Shown: positions 26,611-35,809, counted from the stretch's first letter. The stretch is 35,886 nucleotides of DNA from Microvirga roseola (GCF_020866965.1 NZ_JAJATX010000041.1:1-35886), one strand, 5' to 3'. Made by a program: numbers and translations. Notes: generated by a model from the sequence alone, not told the origin.

Positions 26611-28221
26611 TCAGGTCATTCTGTCCGTACCCGGCACGGCGGCCAGGAGCTGGCGTGTATAGGCATCCTTCGGATCGGCGAAAAGTTGCGCGGTTTCGGC
26701 CATTTCGACAATCCGGCCTTTTTGCATGACAGCCACGCGGTCGCAGATCTGGGCGGCGACGCGAAGGTCGTGGGTGATGAAGAGGATGGCGAGGCCCAGC
26801 TCCTGCTGCAGCTCGCGGATCAGCTTCAGGATCTCGGCCTGCACCGAGACATCGAGGGCGGAGACGGCCTCGTCCGCCACCAGCACGTCCGGCCTCATGG
26901 CGAGCGCCCGGGCGATGCCGATGCGCTGGCGCTGTCCGCCGGAGAATTCGTGCGGGTAGCGCTCGGCGGCATTGGCGGGCAGCCCGACCTTCTCTAGAAG
27001 TTCCTCCGCGAGCGCCAAAGCCTTGGCCGGATCCTCCCCTTGCGTGATCGGCCCTTCGGCGATGATGCGTCCGACCGTGCGGCGCGGATTGAGGGAGGCG
27101 AAGGGATCCTGGAAGACCATCTGGATCCGGCGGCGGTGGGGTCTCAAGCTCCGCTGGGGCAGGCTACTGAAGGGCAAACCGCCGATCTCGATCTTCCCGC
27201 CGTCCGGCTCGACCAGTCGCAGCACGCAGCGCCCGACCGTCGACTTGCCGGAGCCGGATTCACCCACAAGGCCGAGTGTCTCGCCGCGCCGGATGTCGAA
27301 GCTCACCGCGTCCGCGGCCTGGACCTTGCGGCCCTTCGAGAACCAGCCGCGTCCGCCGTAGAGCTTGGTCAGGGCATCGACCATGAGGGTGATGGGCTCG
27401 TTTTCCAGCGGCTTGCGCGGGGGAGGAGTGAGGGAGGGCACGGCCGCCAGCAGCCGCTTCGTGTAGGCGTGCTGCGGGCGGGTGAGGACCTCCTCCGCCG
27501 GACCTTGCTCGACCAGCAGTCCGTTCTGGAGCACGGCAACCCGGTCGGCGATCTCGGCCACCACGCCGAAATCGTGGGTGATGAAGAGAACCGCCGTTCC
27601 GGTCTTGCGGCGCAGATTGTCGATGAGCTTCAGCACCTGCGCCTGGGTGGTCACATCGAGCGCTGTGGTCGGCTCGTCGGCGATGAGGAGCTTGGGTTCC
27701 AGCGCCAGCGCCATGGCGATCATCACGCGCTGGCGCTGGCCGCCTGAGAGTTCGTGCGGATAGGCGCGGGCGATCAGTTCCGGGTTCGGAAGATGCACCT
27801 CATCCAGAAGCTCGAGGGCGCGTCGGTTGCGTTCCGACGGGCTGAGAAGCCGGTGGGCCCGGAAAGTCTCGGCGATCTGGTCGGCGACGCGCATGACCGG
27901 GTTGAGGGACGTCATTGGCTCCTGGAAGACGGTACCCACATCCCGGCCGCGGACGTCGCACCAGCCCGGCTCGTCCAGGGCCAGGAGATCGAGCCCGTCG
28001 AGCCTGATCGATCCGGACAGGACCTCCACTCCATGCGGCAGGAGGCCGATGGTTGCGAGCGCCGTCATCGATTTGCCGGAGCCGGATTCCCCGACGACGC
28101 ACAGGGTCTCGCCGGGGGCGATGGAAAGCGACAGGTTCCTGATGGCGTGCGGCCGGTCGGCGAGCGCGGGGAGCCCGATGCTCAGGTTCTCAATGGCCAG
28201 AACGGGGGAGGGGCTTGCCAC
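26611..28221 (-). CDS. Fused double ATPase of a peptide-type ABC transporter (DppD-DppF fusion)
   Basis: A 536-residue protein containing two complete ABC ATPase domains, joining in one chain what are often separate DppD and DppF subunits. Each half has a Walker A (GESGSGKS), a signature (LSGGQRQR and FSGGQRQR) and a Walker B (LLIADEP and VLVADEA). The C-terminal extension after each ATPase ([15 protein letters not shown] and [14 protein letters not shown]) is the oligopeptide-transporter type. GTG 28221 is chosen because AAGGAG lies upstream; the open frame extends to 28290 without conserved residues. It is the first gene of the leftward unit and diverges from the coniferyl aldehyde dehydrogenase gene, with about 105 bases between the starts. 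Confidence 0.93.
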   Translation of the reverse strand: MASPSPVLAIENLSIGLPALADRPHAIRNLSLSIAPGETLCVVGESGSGKSMTALATIGLLPHGVEVLSGSIRLDGLDLLALDEPGWCDVRGRDVGTVFQEPMTSLNPVMRVADQIAETFRAHRLLSPSERNRRALELLDEVHLPNPELIARAYPHELSGGQRQRVMIAMALALEPKLLIADEPTTALDVTTQAQVLKLIDNLRRKTGTAVLFITHDFGVVAEIADRVAVLQNGLLVEQGPAEEVLTRPQHAYTKRLLAAVPSLTPPPRKPLENEPITLMVDALTKLYGGRGWFSKGRKVQAADAVSFDIRRGETLGLVGESGSGKSTVGRCVLRLVEPDGGKIEIGGLPFSSLPQRSLRPHRRRIQMVFQDPFASLNPRRTVGRIIAEGPITQGEDPAKALALAEELLEKVGLPANAAERYPHEFSGGQRQRIGIARALAMRPDVLVADEAVSALDVSVQAEILKLIRELQQELGLAILFITHDLRVAAQICDRVAVMQKGRIVEMAETAQLFADPKDAYTRQLLAAVPGTDRMT

Positions 28222-28325
28222 GGTCTGTCTCTCCTTGCGCCGGTTCCCCATGACGCAAGGAGACGGCCTTCGAGGGACCATCCTCGTCATATGGGCGGCC
28301 CCGTCAATCCGAACGGCCTCACCTC

Positions 28326-29816
28326 ATGTTGAGAAAAACCGCGCCGCCGCCCTATCTTCCCTCTTGTTCAGGCGAGGAAAACAAGGCTTTGCACGAGACC
28401 ATTTCCCATCCGGAGAGAGAGCGGCTGCAGGCTCATCTCAGCCTCCAGCGCCGGGCCTTTCTGCAAGAGGGCGGACTGACGGCTCAGCGCAGGGACGAGG
28501 CGCTCGGGGGACTCGCGGATGCGCTCGTGCGCCGTGCAGAGGACTTCGCGAGGACAATTGCCGAGGATTTCGGGCATCGCTCCAGCCATGAGACGAAGCT
28601 CGCCGACATCTATCCCGTCGTCGCAGCCCTGCGCCATGCCCGAAAGCACTTCCGTCGATGGATGAGGCCGCGCCGCCGTCCGATCCAGATGATGTTCAGG
28701 CCGGGAACGGGCCGCATTCTCCACCAGCCCCTCGGCGTTGTCGGGATCGTCAGCCCCTGGAACTATCCGGTGCAACTCGCCCTTTCGCCGCTTGCGGGCG
28801 CGATCGCGGCGGGCAACCGGGCGATGCTCAAGCCCTCCGAACTCACACCCCGCACCTCGGTGCTGCTGGCGCAGGTGATCGGCGACGTGTTCGACCCGTC
28901 CGAGGTGCTCGTCGTGCAGGGCGGGGTGGACGTGGCGCAGGCCTTCGTGCAGCTCGATTTCGACCACCTGCTGTTCACGGGCTCGACGCCGGTCGGCCGT
29001 CAGGTGATGCGCTCGGCCGCCGAGAGCCTCGTCCCGGTGACCCTGGAGCTCGGCGGAAAGTCGCCCGCCCTCGTCGCCCCGGATTTTCCGCTCGACAAGG
29101 CCGCCGAACGCACCGCCGTCGGCAAGCTGTTCAATGCCGGGCAGACCTGCATTGCGCCCGATTACGTGCTCGTGCCGCGCGGGCGGGAGGCGGCCTTCGT
29201 CGCGGCCTTCAGGAAGGCGGCGGCAGAGCTTTATCCGAGGCTTGCCGCCAATGCCGACTACACGGCCATCATCAACAGGCGGCACTATGATCGGCTGCGC
29301 GAACTCATCGCGGATGCCGTAAAACGCGGCGCTGTGATCCACGAAATTAATCCGGCCGGCGAGGATTTTAACGGCGATGGACGCAGGATCGCGCCCGTCC
29401 TCCTCACCGATCTGCCGGACGATGCTCTCGCCATGCAGGAGGAGATCTTTGGTCCGGTGCTGCCCGTCCTCGCTTATGACAGCCTGGAAGACGCCTGCCG
29501 ATTGATCAACGAGCGCCCTCGGCCTCTGGCCCTCTATATCTTCAGCCACGACCGCGAAAGCGTGGATTGCGTTCTGGAGCGCACCCTGTCGGGGGGCGTC
29601 TGCATCAACGACACGCTGCTCCATTGCGTGCAGGAGGAACTGCCCTTCGGCGGCGTAGGCCCCAGCGGGATGGGCGCTTATCACGGAGAGGCGGGGTTCC
29701 GGACCTTCAGCCATGCCCGGTCCGTCTTTCATCAGGCCCGCTTCAACGGGGCGGGAATGACGAAACCGCCCTATGGCGGGCGCATGAACCGCCTGCTCTC
29801 ATTGCTGCTGCGATAG
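28326..29816 (+). CDS. Coniferyl-aldehyde-dehydrogenase-like protein
   Basis: A 496-residue aldehyde dehydrogenase of the branch that includes coniferyl aldehyde dehydrogenase (CalB), which oxidises coniferyl aldehyde to ferulate. Catalytic residues are Glu241 in LELGGKSP and Cys275 in NAGQTCIAPDY. The C-terminus, with GAGMTKPPYGGRMNRLLSLLLR-like sequence, is typical of this branch, as is the N-terminal QRRAFLQEGGLTAQRRDEAL. ATG 28326 is listed, but a TTG at 28389 after AAGG would start closer to the conserved region. The gene overlaps the convergent histidine kinase gene by 18 bases. Whether it works on lignin-type aldehydes or on fatty aldehydes is open. Confidence 0.87.
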   Translation: MLRKTAPPPYLPSCSGEENKALHETISHPERERLQAHLSLQRRAFLQEGGLTAQRRDEALGGLADALVRRAEDFARTIAEDFGHRSSHETKLADIYPVVAALRHARKHFRRWMRPRRRPIQMMFRPGTGRILHQPLGVVGIVSPWNYPVQLALSPLAGAIAAGNRAMLKPSELTPRTSVLLAQVIGDVFDPSEVLVVQGGVDVAQAFVQLDFDHLLFTGSTPVGRQVMRSAAESLVPVTLELGGKSPALVAPDFPLDKAAERTAVGKLFNAGQTCIAPDYVLVPRGREAAFVAAFRKAAAELYPRLAANADYTAIINRRHYDRLRELIADAVKRGAVIHEINPAGEDFNGDGRRIAPVLLTDLPDDALAMQEEIFGPVLPVLAYDSLEDACRLINERPRPLALYIFSHDRESVDCVLERTLSGGVCINDTLLHCVQEELPFGGVGPSGMGAYHGEAGFRTFSHARSVFHQARFNGAGMTKPPYGGRMNRLLSLLLR

Positions 29817-31865
29817 GCCACTTTCACACGGTAGCGGCACGGTGAAATCGTAGGACACGCCGGCCGGGGTGAAGTCGATCTTGATGCAGCCCGCCAGCTC
29901 CCCCTCGATGCCGCGGCGGATCAGGCGCGAGCCGAAGCCCTGCCGCTTGGGCGGGGAAACGGGCGGTCCCCCGGTTTCCTGCCACAGGATGCGAACCTGA
30001 GGGGTGGGCTCCGCTTCGTCAATGGCCCAGGTCAGCTCGAGGTGTCCGTTCGGCGTCGACAGCGCACCGTACTTGGCGGCGTTGGTGACCAGTTCGTGCA
30101 GCACGAGACCCAGATTGATGACGTAGCGGGCCGGCAGGTGGACGTCCGGTCCCGAGATCGCGACTCGTTCGTCGGTCGCCCTGCGGTAGGGCGCCAGCTC
30201 CTGCTCGGCGAGGTCGCGCAGGTCCGCCTCGCGCCAGGACTTGCGCGTCAGGAGATCGTGCGTCTTGGACAAGGCCAGGAGGCGGCCTTCGAAGGCCGCC
30301 TTGAATTGGTCGGCGGTCGCTGCATTGCGCAGGGTCTGCGAGGCGATGGACTGCACAGTGGCGAGGGTATTCTTCACCCGGTGGTTCAGTTCGTCGAGGA
30401 GGAAACGCTGCTGTTCTTCGGCGTAGCGCCGCTCCGTGATGTCCTGGAAGATGCCGATGAAATAGGTTGGGTTTCCGTGGTGGTCGAAGAAGACGCGCCC
30501 CTTCGAATTGATCCAGCGGCTATGCCCGCTCGGGTGGAGGATCCGGAATTCGTCCTCGTAATTGCCGTTGCCCCGAACCGCGGCGCGCAGATGCTCGAGC
30601 ACCTGTTCCAGATAGTCGGGATGGACGATGTCCTTCCACTCCGGGACGGAGGTGTCGGTCTTGGAGGCCGGCAGGCCGAGCAGAAGGGCAGCCTGGGGCG
30701 ACCAGCCGCCCGTTTGCTTCTCGATGTCGTACCACCAGGTTCCCATATGCCCTGCCTCGAGGGCGAGGCGGGCCCGCTCCTCGCTCGCCTGCAGGGCCTT
30801 CTGGCGCTCGGCGACGTCGTCCATCAGATCGTTGAAGGCCTTAGCCAGAAGGTTGAACTCCCCGGAGCTCCCGGGCAGGACGATCCGCGATTCGTAGTTC
30901 CCCCGGCGCCAGGAGCGGACCGCATCCGTCATGATCTCGAAGGGCCTCGTGACAAAGGCGCGGCTGGCGAGCCAGGATAGGGAAAGGGCCAGGACGAGGG
31001 CTGCCGCAATCAGCATGAAGCCCCGTTTCGCCGCCTCGTTGATGGTGGCGAAGGCCGCCTTCGTGGACAGGCCGGCGCTGATATAGATGTTCTTCGGAGG
31101 GGCATCGAACGGAAGATAGCCGAGGACGCGCTTGACCCCGTCGAGGCTGACGGTCTCGTAGGCGCCGGGTGTATCGGCCCAGGCATGAGGCATGAGAGGG
31201 GGCGCAAGAAGCTTGCCTACGAAGCGCTCCGAATAGGGCTCTCGCGCCAGAATGATCCCGTTGCGGTCGGTGATCGTCACCGAACCCTCGGCCGGCAGGG
31301 TGCGCTCCTTGATCTTCTGGTTCAGCCATTTCAGGTCGAGGGCCGCGGCCACGACGCCGACAATGTCGCCCCGGTCGTTCCAGATGGGGATGGCCAGGGG
31401 AAGCACCGGATAGGGGCCGAGGCCGCCCTCCGTGAATTCCGCCGTGTATTCGCCGATGGCAAAGCCCCTCTGGTTGAGGGCATTGTGGAAATAGACGCGG
31501 TCCGTGAAATAGTAAGACGTGTCGATGGTTCCGGTCGGCCGGCAGCGGATATGCCCGCTCAGATCCATCGCGACGAAGGACAGGACGTAGGGAACCTTCT
31601 CCTGGATCGCCTTGAGATACGGGCTGCAGGTGGGCGTGTCGAAGTTGCGGATCGAGGGGACTTCGTCGATGGCGAGCAGAAGGCTGTGAACGCCGTCGAA
31701 AATGCGCTCCAGTTCACCGCCGACGAGCCGCGCCTGACGGATGGCGAGCTCGTTCACCTCCGCCTCCCGGGCGCGGCGCAGCGAAACTTCCGTGTAGGTC
31801 CAGATGACGATCGCGGGCAGAACCGAGATCAACGCCAAAAGGAGCAAACGCCGCGTCAGAGTCAT
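29799..31865 (-). CDS. Membrane sensor histidine kinase, HWE family
   Basis: A 688-residue kinase. TM1 lies at about residues 6-26. A periplasmic Cache/PDC-type sensor follows at about 30-280, and TM2 at about 283-303. A HAMP-like linker covers about 305-357 and a PAS domain about 365-480 (WWYDIEKQTGGWS, YEDEFRILHPSG, GIFQDITERRYAEE). The HWE catalytic core has the phospho-accepting His495 in DELNHRVKNTLATVQSIASQ, the SWREADL motif near 543, and an N-box HELVTNAAKYGALS. The final GFGSRLI is the G-box. No response regulator is adjacent, as is common for HWE kinases of the general stress circuit. The ligand is unknown; Cache domains bind small organic acids or amino acids. Confidence 0.92.
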   Translation of the reverse strand: MTLTRRLLLLALISVLPAIVIWTYTEVSLRRAREAEVNELAIRQARLVGGELERIFDGVHSLLLAIDEVPSIRNFDTPTCSPYLKAIQEKVPYVLSFVAMDLSGHIRCRPTGTIDTSYYFTDRVYFHNALNQRGFAIGEYTAEFTEGGLGPYPVLPLAIPIWNDRGDIVGVVAAALDLKWLNQKIKERTLPAEGSVTITDRNGIILAREPYSERFVGKLLAPPLMPHAWADTPGAYETVSLDGVKRVLGYLPFDAPPKNIYISAGLSTKAAFATINEAAKRGFMLIAAALVLALSLSWLASRAFVTRPFEIMTDAVRSWRRGNYESRIVLPGSSGEFNLLAKAFNDLMDDVAERQKALQASEERARLALEAGHMGTWWYDIEKQTGGWSPQAALLLGLPASKTDTSVPEWKDIVHPDYLEQVLEHLRAAVRGNGNYEDEFRILHPSGHSRWINSKGRVFFDHHGNPTYFIGIFQDITERRYAEEQQRFLLDELNHRVKNTLATVQSIASQTLRNAATADQFKAAFEGRLLALSKTHDLLTRKSWREADLRDLAEQELAPYRRATDERVAISGPDVHLPARYVINLGLVLHELVTNAAKYGALSTPNGHLELTWAIDEAEPTPQVRILWQETGGPPVSPPKRQGFGSRLIRRGIEGELAGCIKIDFTPAGVSYDFTVPLPCESGLSQQQ

Positions 31866-31988
31866 TCAAGCGCCCAGCTTAATGCGGCAAGGGGATCATA
31901 AACTGCGCGAGGCGTCCACCCGTAAAAACTACCGATTGATTCATCGCGAATCTTGCATCCGGGGCCGGGAGGTGTCAGGTGAGCGGGA

Positions 31989-33800
31989 ATGGCTTCTCCT
32001 CCTCTTCTCCTGCTTCAGGATATTGCGCTCACATTCGGCGGCACGCCACTGATCGAGAGCGCGGAACTATCAGTTTCGCCCGGCGAACGGGCCTGTCTCG
32101 TCGGTCGCAACGGCTCGGGCAAATCGACGCTCCTCAAGATTGCAGCCGGCCTCGTGGAGGCCGACAGCGGAAAGCGGTTCGTGCAGCCCGGCGCCACGAT
32201 CCGCTACCTTGCCCAGGAGCCGGACCTCTCCGCCTATCCCCATACGCTCGCCTTCGTGGAGGCGGGCCTTGGCCCCGGCGACGATCCCTACCGGGCGCGC
32301 TACCTGCTCGAGCAGCTGGGCCTGACCGGTGAGGAGAAACCGGCATCCCTTTCCGGAGGCGAGGCCCGCCGCGCGGCGCTTGCCCAGGTGCTGGCCCCGG
32401 AGCCCGACATCCTGCTGCTCGACGAGCCTACGAACCATCTCGACCTCCCGGCCATCGAGTGGCTGGAAAGCGAGCTGAAGAGCCTGCGTTCGGCCCTCGT
32501 CCTCATCAGCCACGACCGCCGCTTCCTTGAAAACCTGTCCCAGTCCACCGTTTGGCTCGACCGGGGCCGGACACGCCGGATGGACCGCGGCTTCGCCCAT
32601 TTCGAGGAATGGCGGGATCAGGTGCTGGAGCAGGAAGAGGCCGAGCATCACAAGCTCGGACGAAAGCTCGTGGCCGAGGCCGACTGGCTGCGCTACGGCG
32701 TGACCGCCCGGCGCAAGCGCAATGTGCGCCGCCTCGGCAACCTCCATGCCATGCGCCAGCAATACCGCGACCGCAAGCGCGCGGTCGGCACGGTTTCCAT
32801 GACCCTCTCGGAGGCCGAGCAGTCCGGCACCTTGGTGGTGGAGGCCGAGGGAATCTCGAAGTCTTATGGCGGGCGTCCCATCGTCTCGAACCTGTCGCTT
32901 CGCCTCATCCGCGGCGACCGCCTCGGCATCGTGGGACCGAACGGGGCGGGCAAGACGACGCTCATCAACATGCTCACGGGCGCTCTCGCCCCTGGCGAGG
33001 GCCGGGTGCGCCTTGGCGCCAACCTGCAGATGGTCACTCTCGATCAGCGCCGGGCGAGCCTCGATCCCGATGCCACCGTGGCCGAGACCCTCACCGGCGG
33101 GAGGGGCGATACGGTGATCATCGGCGGGCAGGCCAAGCACGTGATGGGCTACATGAAGGACTTTCTGTTCTCGCCCGAACAGGCCCGCACTCCCGTGGGC
33201 GTTCTCTCCGGCGGCGAGCGCAACCGGCTCATGCTGGCGCGCGCCCTGGCCCAGCCCTCGAACCTGCTGGTGCTCGACGAGCCGACCAACGATCTCGATC
33301 TCGAAACCCTCGATCTCCTGCAGGAGATGATCACGGATTATTCCGGTACAGTCCTGCTGGTGAGCCACGACCGCGATTTCCTCGACCGGACCGTCGGCTC
33401 CGTCCTCGTCTCGGAAGGCGAGGGGCGCTGGATCGAATATGCGGGCGGCTATTCCGACATGGTGGCCCAGCGCGGCCAGGGCGTTCAGGCCCGCAATGTC
33501 GAGAAGGAAGCCAAGCCCAGGAGCGGTGACAAGTCTGCCTCCGGGCCCGCAGCACAGAGCAAGCGCAAGCTCAGCTTCAACGAGCAGCACGACCTCAAGA
33601 CGCTGCCCAAGCGCATGGAGGAGCTGGAGGCCAAGATCGCCAAGGTGCAGGAGATCCTCGCCGATCCCGACCTCTATTCCCGCGACCCCGCCCGATTCCA
33701 GAAGGCGATGGACGCACTCACCCAGCTGCAGACGGAGCTGGGGACGGCGGAGGAGCGCTGGCTGGAGCTGGAGATGCTGCGGGAAGAACTGGAGGGCTAA
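31989..33800 (+). CDS. uup: ABC-F family ATPase, Uup-like
   Basis: A 603-residue cytoplasmic protein with two ABC ATPase domains and no membrane segment, the ABC-F layout. These proteins act on ribosomes or translation rather than transport. Walker A motifs are GRNGSGKS (39-46) and GPNGAGKT (316-323); signatures LSGGEARR (121-128) and LSGGERNR (407-414); Walker B LLLDEPTNHLD and LVLDEPTNDLD. The interdomain linker around 205-275 is rich in Arg and Glu (GFAHFEEWRDQVLEQEE). A C-terminal coiled coil from about 545 to the end (LPKRMEELEAKIAKVQEIL) is the Uup hallmark. The gene diverges from the histidine kinase gene. Confidence 0.92.
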   Translation: MASPPLLLLQDIALTFGGTPLIESAELSVSPGERACLVGRNGSGKSTLLKIAAGLVEADSGKRFVQPGATIRYLAQEPDLSAYPHTLAFVEAGLGPGDDPYRARYLLEQLGLTGEEKPASLSGGEARRAALAQVLAPEPDILLLDEPTNHLDLPAIEWLESELKSLRSALVLISHDRRFLENLSQSTVWLDRGRTRRMDRGFAHFEEWRDQVLEQEEAEHHKLGRKLVAEADWLRYGVTARRKRNVRRLGNLHAMRQQYRDRKRAVGTVSMTLSEAEQSGTLVVEAEGISKSYGGRPIVSNLSLRLIRGDRLGIVGPNGAGKTTLINMLTGALAPGEGRVRLGANLQMVTLDQRRASLDPDATVAETLTGGRGDTVIIGGQAKHVMGYMKDFLFSPEQARTPVGVLSGGERNRLMLARALAQPSNLLVLDEPTNDLDLETLDLLQEMITDYSGTVLLVSHDRDFLDRTVGSVLVSEGEGRWIEYAGGYSDMVAQRGQGVQARNVEKEAKPRSGDKSASGPAAQSKRKLSFNEQHDLKTLPKRMEELEAKIAKVQEILADPDLYSRDPARFQKAMDALTQLQTELGTAEERWLELEMLREELEG

Positions 33801-33845
33801 GTCTCGAGCCGCCCCTCACCAACCGCAGACAGTCTCGGTTTTCGC

Positions 33846-33869
33846 AAGGCCGCCCTCGCCGGTGGCCTT
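33846..33869 (+). terminator. Hairpin after the ABC-F gene
   Basis: A 9-bp stem with one G-T pair (AAGGCCGCC / GGTGGCCTT) and a six-base loop, 46 bases after the stop codon. There is no clear T-run, so termination may be inefficient. Confidence 0.45.
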
Positions 33870-33949
33870 AGACCTTTGCGGAGGCTCATAGTCTCCTCGC
33901 CATATGGAGCGCGAGCGCCGGAGAGAACGCCAGGGAAGCTTTCTGATAG

Positions 33950-34174
33950 AGGGGTTACAAGCTGGGTTCCGGCTCGTCCAAGGGCAAGAAGATCATGTCC
34001 GACATGTTCGTCGTCGGCTCCAAGGCCAAGGACGCCGAGGACCGGATCGTCTACGACAAGGCCAAGGGCGTGCTCTCCTACGATGCGGACGGCACCGGCT
34101 CGAAGGAGCAGGTGAAGATCGCCACCCTCTCCAGCAAGGCCACCCTCAAGTACAGCGACTTCTTCGTCATCTGA
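33950..34174 (+). pseudogene. Stranded C-terminal fragment of an RTX-type secreted protein
   Basis: A short frame closed upstream by TAG at 33947-33949 and ending with FFVI at 34174. The residues (YKLGSGSSKGKK, then MFVVGSKAKDAEDRIVYDKA and GVLSYDADGTGSKEQVKIAT, ending LKYSDFFVI) match the extreme C-terminus of hemolysin-type calcium-binding (RTX) proteins of Hyphomicrobiales, the part that carries the type I secretion signal. The Gly-Asp nonapeptide repeats that should precede it are absent. An ATG at 33995 would give a 59-residue peptide with no good ribosome binding site. This is most likely the leftover of a deleted RTX gene; it could also be a deliberately short protein, but that is less likely. 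Confidence 0.7.
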
Positions 34175-34208
34175 GGGTCTGTCGGCTTCGCAGGAAGCGT
34201 CGTTGCCG

Positions 34209-34255
34209 CCCCTGTCATTCCGGGGCTCCGATGCGCGGCCCCGGAATGACAGGGG
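34209..34255. repeat. Perfect 18-bp palindrome (REP-like / bidirectional terminator)
   Basis: Two perfectly complementary 18-base arms, 34209-34226 and 34238-34255, around an 11-base loop. The arms contain TGTCATTCCGGGGC, a motif common to dispersed intergenic repeats in related genomes and shared in part with the elements at 14200-14740. It lies between the RTX remnant and the convergent DUF533 gene, where it can also stop transcription from both sides. Confidence 0.8.
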
Positions 34256-34263
34256 GCATGATG

Positions 34264-35028
34264 TCAGGCCGAGGCCACTGCCTTTCGGGCTGCGCTGACC
34301 TGGCTGTCGAGATGGGCCACCAGATCGGCCGGCAGGTCGAGGAGCGCCGCGAGGCGGTCGAGATAGGCTTTTTCCTCCGGCGTGTCCGCATCGCCGATGG
34401 CGACGAGGGACGCCACGTAGAGTTCGGAGGCCTGTTCCTTCGTGCGGGGCAGGCGGGCGATGGCCGCCGCATCGGCAGGTTTCGACATCACGTCGAGCAG
34501 GAAGCCTTTTTCCTCGTTGCCGAGGCCGAGCTCTTGGATCTGCTCCTGGATGCGCCGGCTTTCCTCCCCGTCCAGATGCCCGTCGGACTTCGCCGCCGAG
34601 ATCATCGCCTGGACCAGGGCGACGCCCATCTCGTGGCCTTCCTTGTCTTTCTCCTCATCGAGATTGAAGCCGCTCCCGGCGGGCGGCGGCTGGGTCGGAA
34701 GACCTGCACCCTGTCCCGCATTCGGGGCCTGCTTCGCCTGCCAGTCCTGATAGGCCTTGAAAGCGACGCTGGCGAGGACGGCGAGGCCGCCGGCCTTCAT
34801 CAGCGAGCCGCCTGTGGAGCGTCCGGCCTTGGAGCCGAGGATCATCGAGAGAAGGCTTCCCGCCGCGAGGCCGCCGAGGCCTCCCGGAATCTGGGAGGCG
34901 AGCCCACCCGAGCCGCCCATCATGTTGCCGAGCCCGCTCTGCTGCTGCTGGCCTCTGTGGGGCTGGTTCTGGTGGCGAGGGTCGCCCTGGCCGCGCATGA
35001 GGCTGTCGACGATTCTGCCGAGATCCAT
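34264..35028 (-). CDS. DUF533 / TerB-like protein
   Basis: A 254-residue protein. It begins MDLGRIVDSLM, followed by a Gln-rich low-complexity part (residues about 20-35) and a Gly/Leu-rich hydrophobic stretch (GGLGGLAAGSLLSMILGSKAG) that could insert in or lie on the membrane. Residues about 120-254 are an all-helical domain (ALVQAMISAAKSDGHLDGEE, and YVASLVAIGDADTPEEKAYL), typical of DUF533, a relative of the tellurite-resistance TerB fold. The function is not known; paired acidic residues suggest metal binding. ATG 35028 has GGGAG eight bases upstream, preferred over the open frame to 35082. No other ter genes are present. Confidence 0.87.
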   Translation of the reverse strand: MDLGRIVDSLMRGQGDPRHQNQPHRGQQQQSGLGNMMGGSGGLASQIPGGLGGLAAGSLLSMILGSKAGRSTGGSLMKAGGLAVLASVAFKAYQDWQAKQAPNAGQGAGLPTQPPPAGSGFNLDEEKDKEGHEMGVALVQAMISAAKSDGHLDGEESRRIQEQIQELGLGNEEKGFLLDVMSKPADAAAIARLPRTKEQASELYVASLVAIGDADTPEEKAYLDRLAALLDLPADLVAHLDSQVSAARKAVASA

Positions 35029-35246
35029 GTCCGTTCTCCCTGTGGCCGTGATTGGCAGCGGGGAAAGGCAGGGCGCGGACAAGAGTTCCGTCGCGCAGGC
35101 CCGGAGGAAGAGCCTCTTTCGAATCGGGTTTGTGCCGGGGGTGAGCGGTCCTAGACCGAATTGCCAGGAACCTAGGACGATGTTCCCCCGTTGGGGAGGC
35201 GTCTGCTCGGCCGCACCGGACCGGGCCTGTGAAGGGACTTCCTGCC

Positions 35247-35780
35247 ATGAATGCCAAGATCGCTCTTGTAGCCAGCGCCCTTGCGCTGGGTGTCGCCGGA
35301 TGCATGACGCCGACCGCTTCGACGCCTCCTGCCGTGACGGCCGTGAGCACCGCCGAATTCGTTCCGACGGCGGTGAGTTCCAACCTGTTCGAGATCCGGT
35401 CGAGCCAGCTGGCCCTGCGGCGCTCCCGGGATCCGCAGGTCCGCCGCTTCGCCCAGCAGATGATCCGCGACCATAACCTGGCCACGCGCCGGATGGTGGC
35501 GGTGATGCGCCGCGCAGGCCTGCCGCGGCCGCCGCTGGCTTTGAACGCCCGTCACCAGGAGATGCTGGCGAGCCTCACGGCAGCCCCGAATTTCGATGCG
35601 GCCTATCTCGGCGCACAGACCGTGGCGCACCAGGAGGCCGTGGGCCTGTTCTCGGCCTATGCCCGCACCGGCGACAATCCCGCCCTGGTCGAGTTCGCTG
35701 GCGCGACCGTGCCGGTCCTGGAAATGCACCTGAACGAGGTCCAGGCCCTCGGCGGCGCGGCCGTTGCGCGGGCGATGTAA
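35247..35780 (+). CDS. DUF4142 family lipoprotein
   Basis: A 177-residue exported protein with a lipoprotein signal peptide; the lipobox cysteine is Cys19 in LALGVAGC from ATG 35247. The mature part matches DUF4142, a ferritin-like helical domain of unknown function (SSNLFEIRSSQLALRRSRDP, VRRFAQQMIRDHNLATRRMV, VAHQEAVGLFSAYARTGDNP). A conserved histidine is seen in RDHN. It is probably anchored to the inner or outer membrane, facing the periplasm. A GTG at 35229 is an alternative start giving six more residues before the signal peptide. A terminator follows. Confidence 0.87.
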   Translation: MNAKIALVASALALGVAGCMTPTASTPPAVTAVSTAEFVPTAVSSNLFEIRSSQLALRRSRDPQVRRFAQQMIRDHNLATRRMVAVMRRAGLPRPPLALNARHQEMLASLTAAPNFDAAYLGAQTVAHQEAVGLFSAYARTGDNPALVEFAGATVPVLEMHLNEVQALGGAAVARAM

Positions 35781-35809
35781 GGTTTTCCTGCCGTTTGGTA
35801 TTGCGTAGG

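Noticed and set aside
28326..29816. Duplicate of the aldehyde dehydrogenase at 25124-26596
   Set aside because: The two share only the general ALDH motifs; their N- and C-terminal parts belong to different branches, so this is not a local duplication.
34264..35028. Tellurite resistance gene
   Set aside because: The fold is only related to TerB, and no terA, terC, terD or terZ gene is present, so resistance should not be claimed.
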